Of a stretch of DNA of 64,000 nucleotides, positions 25,963-35,026 are shown piece by piece. The position numbers and the translations under genes were made by a program. How positions within the stretch are numbered: the stretch's first letter is position 1; each line of letters begins with the position of its first letter. This DNA is from Burkholderia sp. HI2500 (GTDB lineage Bacteria > Pseudomonadota > Gammaproteobacteria > Burkholderiales > Burkholderiaceae): the NCBI RefSeq assembly GCF_002223055.1, contig NZ_NKFL01000007.1:1135701-1199700 (forward strand), read 5' to 3'. The notes below the pieces were generated by a model. That model was not told where the DNA came from, searched no databases, and saw nothing but the letters and a program-made list of their open reading frames with translations.

Positions 25963-27381
25963 TCAGCGGCGGAACGGCAGCGCCACATCGTCCGGAATCG
26001 GGCACACGTACGGCCGGCCGCCACGCCGCTCGAGCAGTTCCGCCTTCGCCTGCGCAAGCGTGTCCGGCGCGTCGAACAGGTCGATCGCGGTCGCGGCCAT
26101 CGTCTTCGCTGCCAGCAGCATCCCCTTGTGTGCGAGCGGTGTCTTGCCTTGCGCGACCCACTGCCACGAGTGCGGCGGCGTACCGAATGCGTAGCAGCTC
26201 GTATGGCATTGCGCGGTCGGCGTGACCCAGCTCACGTCGCCGACGTCGGTCGAGCCGCAGATCGGGCGCCCCTTGCCGGGCTCGTACGGATCGATTCCGT
26301 CGAACAACGCCTTCGGATCGCGCCACGCCTGGTTCAGCGAACGCGAAGACGTTTCGATATCCTGAGCAGTGAGCGTCTGGCGCTGATAGGCATCGGCGAG
26401 CGCTGCGTCGTCCGCGTCGAAGCCGGCGGTGCCGATCGACTGCAGATGCCGGTACATGACCTGGTTCAGCACGGCGTTTTCCAGCAGGTTCGAGCAGGCT
26501 TTGTCGAACACGATCTCGAGCCGGCAATCGGTCATCATCGCCGCACCGCGCGCGACGTTCTTCACGCGCTCGAACAGCTCGGCCGCCTGATCGTTGCGGG
26601 CCGCGCGCACGAGGTACAGCACTTCCGCATTGGCCTGCACCACGTTCGGCGACAGGCCGCCCGTGTTTGTCACTGCGTAGTGCACGCGCGCTTCGGGCAG
26701 CATGTGTTCGCGCAGGTAGTTGACGCCGACGTTCATCAGCTCCACGGCATCCAGAGCACTGCGGCCGAGGTGCGGCGACGCGGCGGCGTGTGATGCCTTG
26801 CCCGTGAAGCGGAAGTACGCCTGGATGTTCGCGAGCGAACCGGCCGGAAAGATGCCCGTGTACACGTGCGGGTGCCACGACAGTGCGGCGTCGAGATCGT
26901 CGAACACGCCGGCACGTGCCATGAACGTCTTGCCGGATCCGCCTTCCTCGGCCGGGCAGCCGTAGAAGCGCACGGTGCCGGGCTGGCCCGTGCGTTCGAG
27001 ATGCGACTTCACCGCTGCCGCGGCGAGATGCGCTGCGGTGCCAAGCAGATGGTGGCCGCAGCCGTGGCCGTTGCCGTTCGAGATCTCGCCCGACGGCTGG
27101 CAGGTGAATGCGCCGGCTTCCTGGCTGAGTCCGGACAGTGCATCGTATTCGCCGAGGATGCCGATCACGGGGCCGCCGTGACCGGCTTCGGCGATGAACG
27201 CGGTCGGAATGTCGGCCACGCCGCGCGTCACGCGAAAGCCGGCTTCTTCCAGCATCCGGATGTGCAGGTCGGTCGACGCGAATTCCTCGTAGCGCAACTC
27301 GGCGAGGTTCCAGATCCGGTCGGACAGCTCGGTGAATTGCGCACGCTGGCTGTCGATGAAATCGAGGGCGAGTGAAGTCAT
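25963..27381 (-). CDS. M20-family amidohydrolase (AbgB-like)
   Basis: A 472-residue metallo-hydrolase. Metal ligands appear in NGNGHGCGHHLLGTAAHLAA, GCPAEEGGSGKT and SWHPHVYTG; the inserted dimer domain (FRFTGKASHAAASPHLGRSA) is normal. Length and sequence suit the aminobenzoyl-glutamate utilisation protein B group. It should remove an acyl or aminoacyl group from an amide. It is third after the MFS transporter and the porin on the minus strand and probably acts on what they import. The start was chosen at the ATG after a GGAG site. Confidence 0.9.
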   Translation of the reverse strand: MTSLALDFIDSQRAQFTELSDRIWNLAELRYEEFASTDLHIRMLEEAGFRVTRGVADIPTAFIAEAGHGGPVIGILGEYDALSGLSQEAGAFTCQPSGEISNGNGHGCGHHLLGTAAHLAAAAVKSHLERTGQPGTVRFYGCPAEEGGSGKTFMARAGVFDDLDAALSWHPHVYTGIFPAGSLANIQAYFRFTGKASHAAASPHLGRSALDAVELMNVGVNYLREHMLPEARVHYAVTNTGGLSPNVVQANAEVLYLVRAARNDQAAELFERVKNVARGAAMMTDCRLEIVFDKACSNLLENAVLNQVMYRHLQSIGTAGFDADDAALADAYQRQTLTAQDIETSSRSLNQAWRDPKALFDGIDPYEPGKGRPICGSTDVGDVSWVTPTAQCHTSCYAFGTPPHSWQWVAQGKTPLAHKGMLLAAKTMAATAIDLFDAPDTLAQAKAELLERRGGRPYVCPIPDDVALPFRR

Positions 27382-27410
27382 GAATTGCTCCTGTGAAGAG
27401 ACTGGCGCGG

Positions 27411-28466
27411 TCAGAATTTCTGCCGGAGGCCAAGGGCGAAGACGGTGCTGCTCATGCCGGGGGCGGATATGGGCGCGGAGCCGAACGACAGCGCTGACTG
27501 TCCGGTGTTTCTGAAGCCGCCGAGCCGTATGTACACACCGGTGAGTTTCGAAAACTGGTAGTCGTAGCCGAGCAGCGCACCGAGCGCATGGCTCGCCTGG
27601 CCGGCGATCGTGCGATACGCGAGGTCGGCGCGGATCGCGTGCGGGCCGCGCTGCCAGATCGCGCCGAGCGAATAGACCTGCGCGACGAGCGTGCCGGGCG
27701 CGGTGGGGCGCATCAGCGTGTACGCGAACGACGCGAGCGTCGGGCCGAACGCATACGACGCGCTGGCCATCACCGAGTCGGTGCGCGCACCGTCCGGAGC
27801 GCCGCCCGGCGTTGACGACGTGGCGGCCCACATCGCGTTGTACGCACCGCTCAGCATCACCGGGCCACGCGCGAAATTCGCGACGGCACCCGCGTTGCTG
27901 GCGATCGGGCTCGCGCCTGCCGCGTTGCGGAACGCGTAGAGCACGGTGACGTCGAGCCCGCCGTAGGTCGGCGTCTTGTAGCTGATCGCGTTTTCGATGC
28001 GCCCGGGCAGCGACGCGGCAGCGCGCCCGAGATCGCTGCCGATCAGCGCGGTGCTGGCGAACGGCGACAACTGGCCGACGAGATAGAACGGATCGGCCGC
28101 TTCCGGCACGATCGCCGGATACTGCTTGCCGAGCTTGATCGTCCCCCAGTCCGCGGAGCCGATCGCCACGTTGGCTTCGCGGTTGTAGAACGATGCCGCG
28201 CTTTGCGGGCGGCCGGACATCAGGTCGAAGCCGCTTTCGAGGCGGAAGCTCGCGCGCAGGCCGCCGCCGAGATCCTCGCTGCCGATGAAGCCGAAGCGCG
28301 ACGTCGATGCACCGCCGCTCATCAGGCCGACGCTCGTCTGGCTGCCGATGCGCGCGTATTGCAGGAAGCTGTCGAGCGCGCCGTAGATCTGTACGCTGGC
28401 GCGGGCCGGCGCGGCCCACATGCAGGTTGCCGCGCAGCACGCGGCCATCAGGGTTGAATTGCGCAC
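27411..28466 (-). CDS. Gram-negative trimeric porin
   Basis: A 351-residue outer-membrane porin. A signal peptide ends at ARASVQIYG, the first strand continues GALDSFLQYARIG, and the protein ends with LGLRQKF, a C-terminal Phe as expected for barrel assembly. The motif GSEDLGGGLRASFRLESGFD is the beta-proteobacterial OmpC-like porin signature. The GTG start at 28466 is preferred, as it starts the signal peptide; an ATG at 28448 is possible. It lies between the MFS transporter and the M20 hydrolase, so a joint uptake role is likely. Confidence 0.9.
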   Translation of the reverse strand: MRNSTLMAACCAATCMWAAPARASVQIYGALDSFLQYARIGSQTSVGLMSGGASTSRFGFIGSEDLGGGLRASFRLESGFDLMSGRPQSAASFYNREANVAIGSADWGTIKLGKQYPAIVPEAADPFYLVGQLSPFASTALIGSDLGRAAASLPGRIENAISYKTPTYGGLDVTVLYAFRNAAGASPIASNAGAVANFARGPVMLSGAYNAMWAATSSTPGGAPDGARTDSVMASASYAFGPTLASFAYTLMRPTAPGTLVAQVYSLGAIWQRGPHAIRADLAYRTIAGQASHALGALLGYDYQFSKLTGVYIRLGGFRNTGQSALSFGSAPISAPGMSSTVFALGLRQKF

Positions 28467-28614
28467 GTTTGTCTCGTGATGTCGCGATCGTCGGCGCGCG
28501 AATCGCAGGCGTGAAGGGGCCCGCCCGCGCACGCGTCGACGTCGCGGATTCTGTTGTCTGATTGAGGGGGCGCGGCCGGGGTCCGGCGTCGCCGTGAATG
28601 AAGCGGTGCGCCGC

Positions 28615-29931
28615 TCAGCGGCCGTCGTGATGCGAATCGGCCGGGCGTTCGCGGAAGCGCCACAGCGCGATCATGCTGACGGCGCCGCACGCGAGCACGT
28701 ACCACGCGGGCGACATCGGGTCGCCGGTGCGATGCAGCAGCCACGTGACGTTGAACTGCGCGAAGCCGCCGAAGATCGTCACGCCGAAGCTGTAGATCGT
28801 CGCGAGCGCGGTGGCGCGCACGCGCGGCGGGAACGCCTCCATGATCAGCAGCAGGAATGCGGAACTGCCCGCAGTGGCGAAGGCCATCACGACAGTGACG
28901 ATCGCGACCATCAGCCCCGCCGACGGCGCGGCGATCAGCAGCCGGAAGGCGGGATACACGCACGCGAGCGACAGCAGCCACGTGACGGCGATCAGCGGCT
29001 TGCGGCGCGGCAGGCGATCGATGATCCACAGGCCCGACACGAGCGCGGCGACGATCATCGCCAGCCCCGACGCGCAGCCCGCCAGCAGCGACGTCGCCAT
29101 CGGCAGGTGAAGCGTGCGTACCGCATAGGCCGGCATGTAGAACACGAAGATGTAGAGCGTCGACGTGCCGCCGATGATCATCAGCGTGCCGAGCACGACG
29201 CGGCCGAGGTAGCGCGTGAACACTTCGCGCACCGCACTGCCGTCGGCGTCACGCGTCGACACATGCGTTTCGTCCAGATGCCGGCGGATGTAGAAGCCGA
29301 CCGGGCCGAGCAGCAGGCCGAGCAGGAACGGCACGCGCCAGCCCCAGCTTTCGAGCGCGTCCGCCGACAGCACGGCCGACAGCAGCGCACCGCTGAGCGC
29401 ACCGAGCAGCGCCGCGACGCCCTGGCTGATCATTTGCCAGCTCACCATGAAGCCGCGGCCGGACAGCGGGCCCGATTCCATCAGGAACGTGGTCGACGCA
29501 CCGATTTCACCGCCGGCCGACAGGCCCTGCAGCAGCCGGCCGATCACGACCAGCACCGGCGCGATGACGCCGATGCGTGCATAGGACGGCGTCAGCGCGA
29601 TCAGCGCGGTGCCCGCGATCATCAGCTGGATCGTCAGCGTCAGCGCCGCGCGCCGGCCCGCGCGATCGGCGTAGTTGCCGATCAGCACGCCACCGAGCGG
29701 GCGCATCACGAAGCCGACGCCGAACGTCGCCATCGCGAGCAGGAGCGGGCCGGCGCCCGAATCGACCGGAAAGAAGGTCTTGCCGATCAGCGCGGCGAAG
29801 TAGCTGAACACGGTGAAGTCGAACATCTCGAGCGCGTTGCCGGCCGAGGTGGCGATGATCGTCCGGGTCTGCGCCGAGCGGCGGCGCGGGGCTGGCGGCG
29901 CGTCGATGAGCGGCGTGGCGGCGTCTTGCAT
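28615..29931 (-). CDS. MFS transporter of the MHS (metabolite:proton symporter) family
   Basis: A 438-residue membrane protein with twelve predicted helices. The opening SAGNALEMFDFTVFSYFAALI, the DRAGRRAALTLTIQLMIAGT loop and the ESWGWRVPFLLGLLLGPVGFY segment are hallmarks of the MHS group that imports carboxylates and similar compounds. The ATG at 29931 is chosen over 29946 because GGAG sits nine bases before it. It is divergent from a LysR gene across 174 bp and leads the porin and M20 genes. Confidence 0.9.
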   Translation of the reverse strand: MQDAATPLIDAPPAPRRRSAQTRTIIATSAGNALEMFDFTVFSYFAALIGKTFFPVDSGAGPLLLAMATFGVGFVMRPLGGVLIGNYADRAGRRAALTLTIQLMIAGTALIALTPSYARIGVIAPVLVVIGRLLQGLSAGGEIGASTTFLMESGPLSGRGFMVSWQMISQGVAALLGALSGALLSAVLSADALESWGWRVPFLLGLLLGPVGFYIRRHLDETHVSTRDADGSAVREVFTRYLGRVVLGTLMIIGGTSTLYIFVFYMPAYAVRTLHLPMATSLLAGCASGLAMIVAALVSGLWIIDRLPRRKPLIAVTWLLSLACVYPAFRLLIAAPSAGLMVAIVTVVMAFATAGSSAFLLLIMEAFPPRVRATALATIYSFGVTIFGGFAQFNVTWLLHRTGDPMSPAWYVLACGAVSMIALWRFRERPADSHHDGR

Positions 29932-30105
29932 CGGGGTTGTCTCCATGGGTATCGGTATCGTGAGCGCCGCATGGATCGTCAGGCATCCTGCGAGAGCTGG
30001 CCGCATGTTAAAACCGGGCAAAACATCGCGATACGCGCAAATTTTTATCCTGATAACATTTGTTTATTCCCTGATGCCTTTCGTCTGCCCCGTTCCATTC
30101 GTCGC

Positions 30106-31053
30106 ATGAAACTCCACCAGCTCCGCGCGCTCGTGGCCGTTGCCCGCTCGGGCAGCATCCATGAAGCCGCGCGCACCCTGCACCTCACGCAACCGGCCGT
30201 CACGCGTTCGCTGCGCGATCTCGAGGACGAACTCGGGCTGATGCTGGTCGCACGCAGTTCGTCGGGCGTGACGCTGACCGATGCGGGGCGCGCGATGTTG
30301 CAGCGGGCCGAACTGGTCGTCAACGAGGTTGCGCGCACCGAGGAGGAAATGGCGCAGTTGCGCGAGAACCGGCAGGGCCGGCTCGCGATCGGGATGACAC
30401 CGCTGGCGGGCATCACGGTGCTGCCGGCTGCGTACAACCGCTTTCGCCGCGCGATGCCCGACGTCCAGCTCGAATTCGTCGAGGGCAGCCCGTCGCAGCT
30501 GGTCGAGCAGTTGAAGAACGGCGCGCTCGATTTCGCGCTCGGTGCGGGGGCGGATGCGCAGGACTTCACGTCCGTGCGCTGCGAGCACCTCGACACGTTT
30601 CCGATGTGGTTCGCGGTGAGCCGCAAGGGCAAGCTGGCCGGCGCGACTTCGCTGGCCGATCTGCAGGATGCGGAATGGCTGCATACGGGGCCATCCGCCG
30701 AATTCCGCGCGTTTCTCGCGGAGCTGTTCGCGCAGGCCGGCCTGCCGGTGCCGCGCCGCGTGACGCGCTGCGCGTCGCAGACGCTGTTCTACGCACTGGC
30801 CGTCAACAGCGACGTGGTGACGGCGTGGACGCAGCTCGCACTGCGCAGCGAAGATGCGTCCGATACGCTGAAGACGCTCGATCTCGTCGGGCAGCCGCCC
30901 GCGCGCAACCTCTATCTGTTGTTCCGCGACAGCGCGGTGCTCACGTCGTCGGCCGAGTACTTCGTCCGCTGCATCGATGAAGCCGTGCAGGCCGAGCGTG
31001 CGAATGCCGGCGGGAAGAAACGCGGCACGCGCTCGCGTGCGCCGCGTGCGTGA
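30106..31053 (+). CDS. LysR-family regulator, divergent from MFS transporter
   Basis: A 315-residue LysR protein. MKLHQLRALVAVARSGSIHE, ARTLHLTQPAVTRSLRDLED and LTDAGRAMLQRAE mark the DNA-binding half. The effector half (LAIGMTPLAGITVLPAAYNR onward) belongs to the AbgR/TdcA-like group. Its position and family fit control of the MFS-porin-M20 cluster. The intergenic gap is AT-rich near 30040-30070, a likely site for promoter and binding. Confidence 0.92.
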   Translation: MKLHQLRALVAVARSGSIHEAARTLHLTQPAVTRSLRDLEDELGLMLVARSSSGVTLTDAGRAMLQRAELVVNEVARTEEEMAQLRENRQGRLAIGMTPLAGITVLPAAYNRFRRAMPDVQLEFVEGSPSQLVEQLKNGALDFALGAGADAQDFTSVRCEHLDTFPMWFAVSRKGKLAGATSLADLQDAEWLHTGPSAEFRAFLAELFAQAGLPVPRRVTRCASQTLFYALAVNSDVVTAWTQLALRSEDASDTLKTLDLVGQPPARNLYLLFRDSAVLTSSAEYFVRCIDEAVQAERANAGGKKRGTRSRAPRA

Positions 31054-31062
31054 GATGCCGGC

Positions 31063-32043
31063 CTACGGCGCGACGCGCGACAACGGCACCGCTTCGTCGC
31101 GCAGCTTCAGCACATCGCGGCCCGGCGCATCGCCGAACAGGCGCGCGTATTCGCGGCTGAACTGCGACGCGCTCACATAGCCGACACTGCGGCACGCCTG
31201 CCGCGCATCCATCGCCGACAGGCACATCAGGCGGCGTGCCTCCTGCAGCCGCAACACCTTCTGGCATTGCAACGGGCTCATCGACGTGACCGCACGGAAG
31301 TGGTAATGGAAGGTCGACGGGCTCATGTCCACCTGCCGCGCAAGCGATTCGACCGTCATCGGGTCGAGGTAGTGGTCGCGTATCCAGGCGACGGCGCGCG
31401 AGATGCGCTGCGTCGTCGAATCGGCCTGGCCGACCTGCGCGACGCGCGCACCCGACGGGCCCCGCAGCAGCCGGATGAGGATTTCGTCGACGATCAGCGG
31501 CGCGAGCAGGTCGATGTCGTCGGGGTGCGCGATCAATTGCATCAGGCGCACGACGGCGTCGACGATTTCAGGCGGCGTATCGTGCGTGTCGAGCGCGCTG
31601 TAGTCGGCGGCTTTCGGCAGCCCGTGCGGAAACACGCGCGGCGTGAGTGCCGCGATGCGGTCCGGGTCGAGATCGAGTTGCACGTAAAGGAACGGCTCGG
31701 CCGGGTTCGCGCGTATCACGCGGCCGGTGACGGGCAGGTCCGCTGTCGCGACCATCATCCGCGATTCGTCGGTCACGTAGGTGTCGTCGCCGACCCGCGT
31801 CGATTTCGCACCTTGCCCGACGATGCTCAGGCACGCGTGGTGCACGCCATGGTTCCAGGGCGGTGGCGACGCGGACGCACGCCCGATGCGCATGCCACGT
31901 ACCGGGAGCTCGAACGTGCCGTCGTGCGGTGCATAAGCGGCGATCAGCGCGGCGAGCCGGGCCGTGGGCGACCGCGCCGGCAACCGAGGGTCGTGATCGG
32001 GCGTGATGCGCTGAAGCGGCGGCGTTCGGGCGTCGATTTCCAT
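31063..32043 (-). CDS. AraC-family regulator
   Basis: A 326-residue protein with the same layout as the one at 12068-13084: an AraC_N half (GVHHACLSIVGQGAKSTRVG, then PFLYVQLDLDPDRIA) and a C-terminal pair of helix-turn-helix units (MTVESLARQVDMSPSTFHYH, then RSVGYVSASQFSREYARLFG). It ends convergent with the LysR gene, with 9 bases between their stops. Its target is not visible. Confidence 0.92.
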   Translation of the reverse strand: MEIDARTPPLQRITPDHDPRLPARSPTARLAALIAAYAPHDGTFELPVRGMRIGRASASPPPWNHGVHHACLSIVGQGAKSTRVGDDTYVTDESRMMVATADLPVTGRVIRANPAEPFLYVQLDLDPDRIAALTPRVFPHGLPKAADYSALDTHDTPPEIVDAVVRLMQLIAHPDDIDLLAPLIVDEILIRLLRGPSGARVAQVGQADSTTQRISRAVAWIRDHYLDPMTVESLARQVDMSPSTFHYHFRAVTSMSPLQCQKVLRLQEARRLMCLSAMDARQACRSVGYVSASQFSREYARLFGDAPGRDVLKLRDEAVPLSRVAP

Positions 32044-32639
32044 GGTGCGTGAGTGGATGGCGGAGTGGTCAGTGCAAGGTGCGCGGCTGCGATTCCCTGT
32101 TGGTGTCCCGGCAGGGGTGCCGGCACGGCGGTCACATCGTACGGCGAGTCGCGTGCACGTGATTGCCTAAACCTGTGGGAAATTAGCCCGATCATCCGGA
32201 TCTGCATGGCGGGTGGCCGCATCGCTGGTCACTGCGCGGTGTGCAGCGCACAAATTCGGAAATTAAGGCAAAACAATCGCAGGATCGGGCAAGCCATTTT
32301 CCGGCCGTTTTCATACCATTGCACCTGCTGAAACAAACGTGATCCAGTGCATTCCGGCGATGCGGGTATGACCGTCGCATGGCCGGTGGATGCCGCCGGC
32401 ATTGCCGCAGCGAACCACTGGAAAAGACTCAGGACTGCTATTCGAATAGTCATGCATCGGGCCAGTCGAGGCCGGCTTGCGTCCGTTGCATTCCGGCTCG
32501 CGTCTGGCGCGAGCGTGCCGACCGACCCGGCGTGGCTGGCGTCGGTGCAGCCGCATTGGCCGGGCCGTTGCATGTCGGTCGCGATGCGGCGACGGAGGTG
32601 CGCGTCAAGGCAGTCGACCGCGCAGGGGAATCCGGACAA
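32044..32639. other. Divergent intergenic region between AraC and LysR genes
   Basis: About 600 bases without a gene that I can support. A 12-base palindrome, CTATTCGAATAG (32438-32449), lies about 190 bp upstream of the LysR gene and may be an operator. Confidence 0.4.
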
Positions 32640-33524
32640 ATGGACCAACTTCAATCGATTCGGGCATTCGTGACGGTGGCAAGGGAAGGCGGCTTTCGCC
32701 GGGCGGCGACCCGGCTGCGCGTGTCGACGGCGATGGCGAGCCGGCTGGTCGATGCGCTCGAGACGCGCCTTGGCGCACGCCTGCTTCAACGCAGCACCTG
32801 CCACCAGTCGCTGACGGAAATCGGCGAGCTGTACCTCGCGCGCGTCGAGCGGATTCTCGGTGCGATCGACGAGATCGACGGTCGTTTCGTCGCGATGGGC
32901 AGCAAGCCGGAAGGCGCGTTGCGCATTGCCGCGCCGGTCGCGTTCGGGCTCAGCCAGTTGAGCGCATTGCTCGATCGTTTCGTCAACCGGTTTCCGGACG
33001 TGCGGCCGACCGTCACGCTGACCGATGCCCATGTCGACCTGACATCCGAAGACATCGATGTCGCGTTTCTGACCGACGGCATGCCGGTGACAGGTGCGCA
33101 TGCGCTGCACACGCTGGCCGCCTACGAATCCGTGCGCGTCGCGGCGCCGACTTATGTCGACGCGCATGGCGGCGCGGTTGCGTCGGGCGACTGGCCGGAC
33201 ATCACGGCCGTGCGGCTCGATCTGCCGGCGACCGGCGATGACGATGCGGCCGCGTTTCGACCCGACACGGCGCCCGGCGGCAGTTTGGGTGTCGGCCATC
33301 TCGAGATGGCACGGCGACTGGCTGTGGCCGGCATGGGCGCCGCGGTGCTGCCCGCGTATCTCGTCGACGCGGATCTGGTGGCCGGCACGCTGGTGCGCGT
33401 CGCGCCGATTCGCCCGCTCGCGCCCGTCACGCTGAAGCTCGCGCATGCGCGCACCGCGCATCTGCCGGCCGCTGCACGGGCATTCATCGAATTCGCCGGC
33501 GCCGCGTTCCAGCCGGCGAGCTAG
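32640..33524 (+). CDS. LysR-family regulator upstream of RND operon
   Basis: A 294-residue LysR protein. MDQLQSIRAFVTVAREGGFR, ATRLRVSTAMASRLVDALET and LLQRSTCHQSLTEIG give the DNA-binding half; the rest is of the CrgA-like group. It precedes the RND adaptor gene by 230 bp on the same strand. Regulators next to RND pumps usually control them, but a TetR repressor is more common for this pump type; here the link is inferred. Confidence 0.9.
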   Translation: MDQLQSIRAFVTVAREGGFRRAATRLRVSTAMASRLVDALETRLGARLLQRSTCHQSLTEIGELYLARVERILGAIDEIDGRFVAMGSKPEGALRIAAPVAFGLSQLSALLDRFVNRFPDVRPTVTLTDAHVDLTSEDIDVAFLTDGMPVTGAHALHTLAAYESVRVAAPTYVDAHGGAVASGDWPDITAVRLDLPATGDDDAAAFRPDTAPGGSLGVGHLEMARRLAVAGMGAAVLPAYLVDADLVAGTLVRVAPIRPLAPVTLKLAHARTAHLPAAARAFIEFAGAAFQPAS

Positions 33525-33754
33525 CGGCCCGGTTGATAGCCGCGGCTATGCCCGCCCGCCAGGGCAGCGGGCTCATGGTTTTTTTCCACGGAAGCAGTTC
33601 GACGAACGAACGCTCCGCAGGGCGCAACGCACGCCCGAAATACGTGACCTCATTCGCGGCAAACAGGAAGCGACAGCATTCCGGCCGCGCGTGCAGGTCA
33701 CGAGGAGATCTGGTGATTCCCATTGAAGGTCGTCTATTTGCGAGAGGTCGCTCC

Positions 33755-35011
33755 ATGCGCGTCGAACGGGTTCCATACCGCTTAATCACTGCTGCAACAG
33801 CTGCCGTTTTCCTGGCCGCGTGCGGAAAAAAAGAATCGGCACCGCCGCCGCAAACGCCGGAAGTCGGCGTCGTCACCGTCCAACCGCAGGCCGTGCCGGC
33901 GGTAACCGAACTGCCGGGCCGCACCAGCGCATTCCTCGTCGCGCAGGTCCGCGCGCGGGTCGACGGCATCGTGCTGCGTCGTGAATTCACCGAAGGCACC
34001 GACGTCAAGGCCGGCCAGCGTCTGTACAAGATCGACCCGGCGCCGTACGTCGCCGCGCTGAACAGCGCGAAGGCGACGCTCGCGCGGGCACAGGCGAACC
34101 TCGTCACGCAGAACGCGCTGGTCGCACGCTACAAGGTGCTGGTGGCCGCGAACGCGGTCAGCAAGCAGGACTACGACAACGCGGTGGCCACGCAGGGACA
34201 GGCCGCGGCGGACGTCGCGGCCGGCAAGGCGGCGGTCGATACCGCGCAGATCAACCTTGGCTATACCGATGTCGTCTCGCCGGTTTCAGGCCGAGTCGGT
34301 ATCTCGCAGGTGACGCCGGGCGCGTATGTGCAGGCGAGCCAGGCGACGCTGATGTCGACGGTGCAGCAGCTCGATCCGGTGTACGTCGACCTCACGCAGT
34401 CGAGCCTCGACGGGCTGAAGCTGCGCCAGGACGTGCAGAGCGGCAAGCTGAAAACGAGCGGCCCGGGCGCGGCGAAGGTGTCGCTGATCCTGGAAGACGG
34501 CAAGACCTATTCGGAAGCCGGCAAGCTGCAGTTCTCGGACGTGACGGTCGACCAGACCACCGGCTCGGTGACGATTCGCGCGATCTTCCCGAATCCGGGC
34601 CGCGTGCTGCTGCCGGGCATGTTCGTGCGCGCGCGGATCGAGGAAGGCGTGAACGAGAACGCGTTCCTGGTGCCGCAGATCGGCGTCACGCATGACCAGA
34701 AGGGCCAGGCGATCGCACTGGTCGTGAACGCGGCCAACAAGGTCGAGACACGTCCGTTGACGACGGCCGGCACGTACGGCCCGAACTGGATCGTCGAAGG
34801 CGGTCTGCAAGCGGGCGATCACGTGATCGTGCAGGGCGTCGACAAGGTGCGCCCGGGTGCGACCGTGAAGACCGTCGCGGCCCAGCTCGCACCGGCGCCG
34901 GACGCTGCGTCCGGCACACCGGCAAGCGCCGCGAATGTGTCCGGCGCCGCGCCGGCGAGCACCGTCGCCCATGCTGCCGCGGGTTCGACCGCTGCGTCGT
35001 CCGCGCAATAA
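33755..35011 (+). CDS. RND efflux periplasmic adaptor (AcrA/MexA type)
   Basis: A 418-residue lipoprotein adaptor. The signal ends at a lipobox with Cys23 (FLAAC), followed by GKKESAPPPQTPEVGVVTVQ and TELPGRTSAFLVAQVRARVD. The lipoyl domain, helical hairpin (LARAQANLVTQNALVARYK) and the beta-barrel end (VLLPGMFVRARIEEGV) are all in place. It should link the pump to the outer-membrane channel encoded downstream. A 74-residue upstream extension of the frame is not used; the start has GAGAGG nearby. Closest named type by sequence feel is BpeA/AmrA of Burkholderia; not confirmed. Confidence 0.94.
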   Translation: MRVERVPYRLITAATAAVFLAACGKKESAPPPQTPEVGVVTVQPQAVPAVTELPGRTSAFLVAQVRARVDGIVLRREFTEGTDVKAGQRLYKIDPAPYVAALNSAKATLARAQANLVTQNALVARYKVLVAANAVSKQDYDNAVATQGQAAADVAAGKAAVDTAQINLGYTDVVSPVSGRVGISQVTPGAYVQASQATLMSTVQQLDPVYVDLTQSSLDGLKLRQDVQSGKLKTSGPGAAKVSLILEDGKTYSEAGKLQFSDVTVDQTTGSVTIRAIFPNPGRVLLPGMFVRARIEEGVNENAFLVPQIGVTHDQKGQAIALVVNAANKVETRPLTTAGTYGPNWIVEGGLQAGDHVIVQGVDKVRPGATVKTVAAQLAPAPDAASGTPASAANVSGAAPASTVAHAAAGSTAASSAQ

Positions 35012-35026
35012 CAAGGAGTCCGTTTC

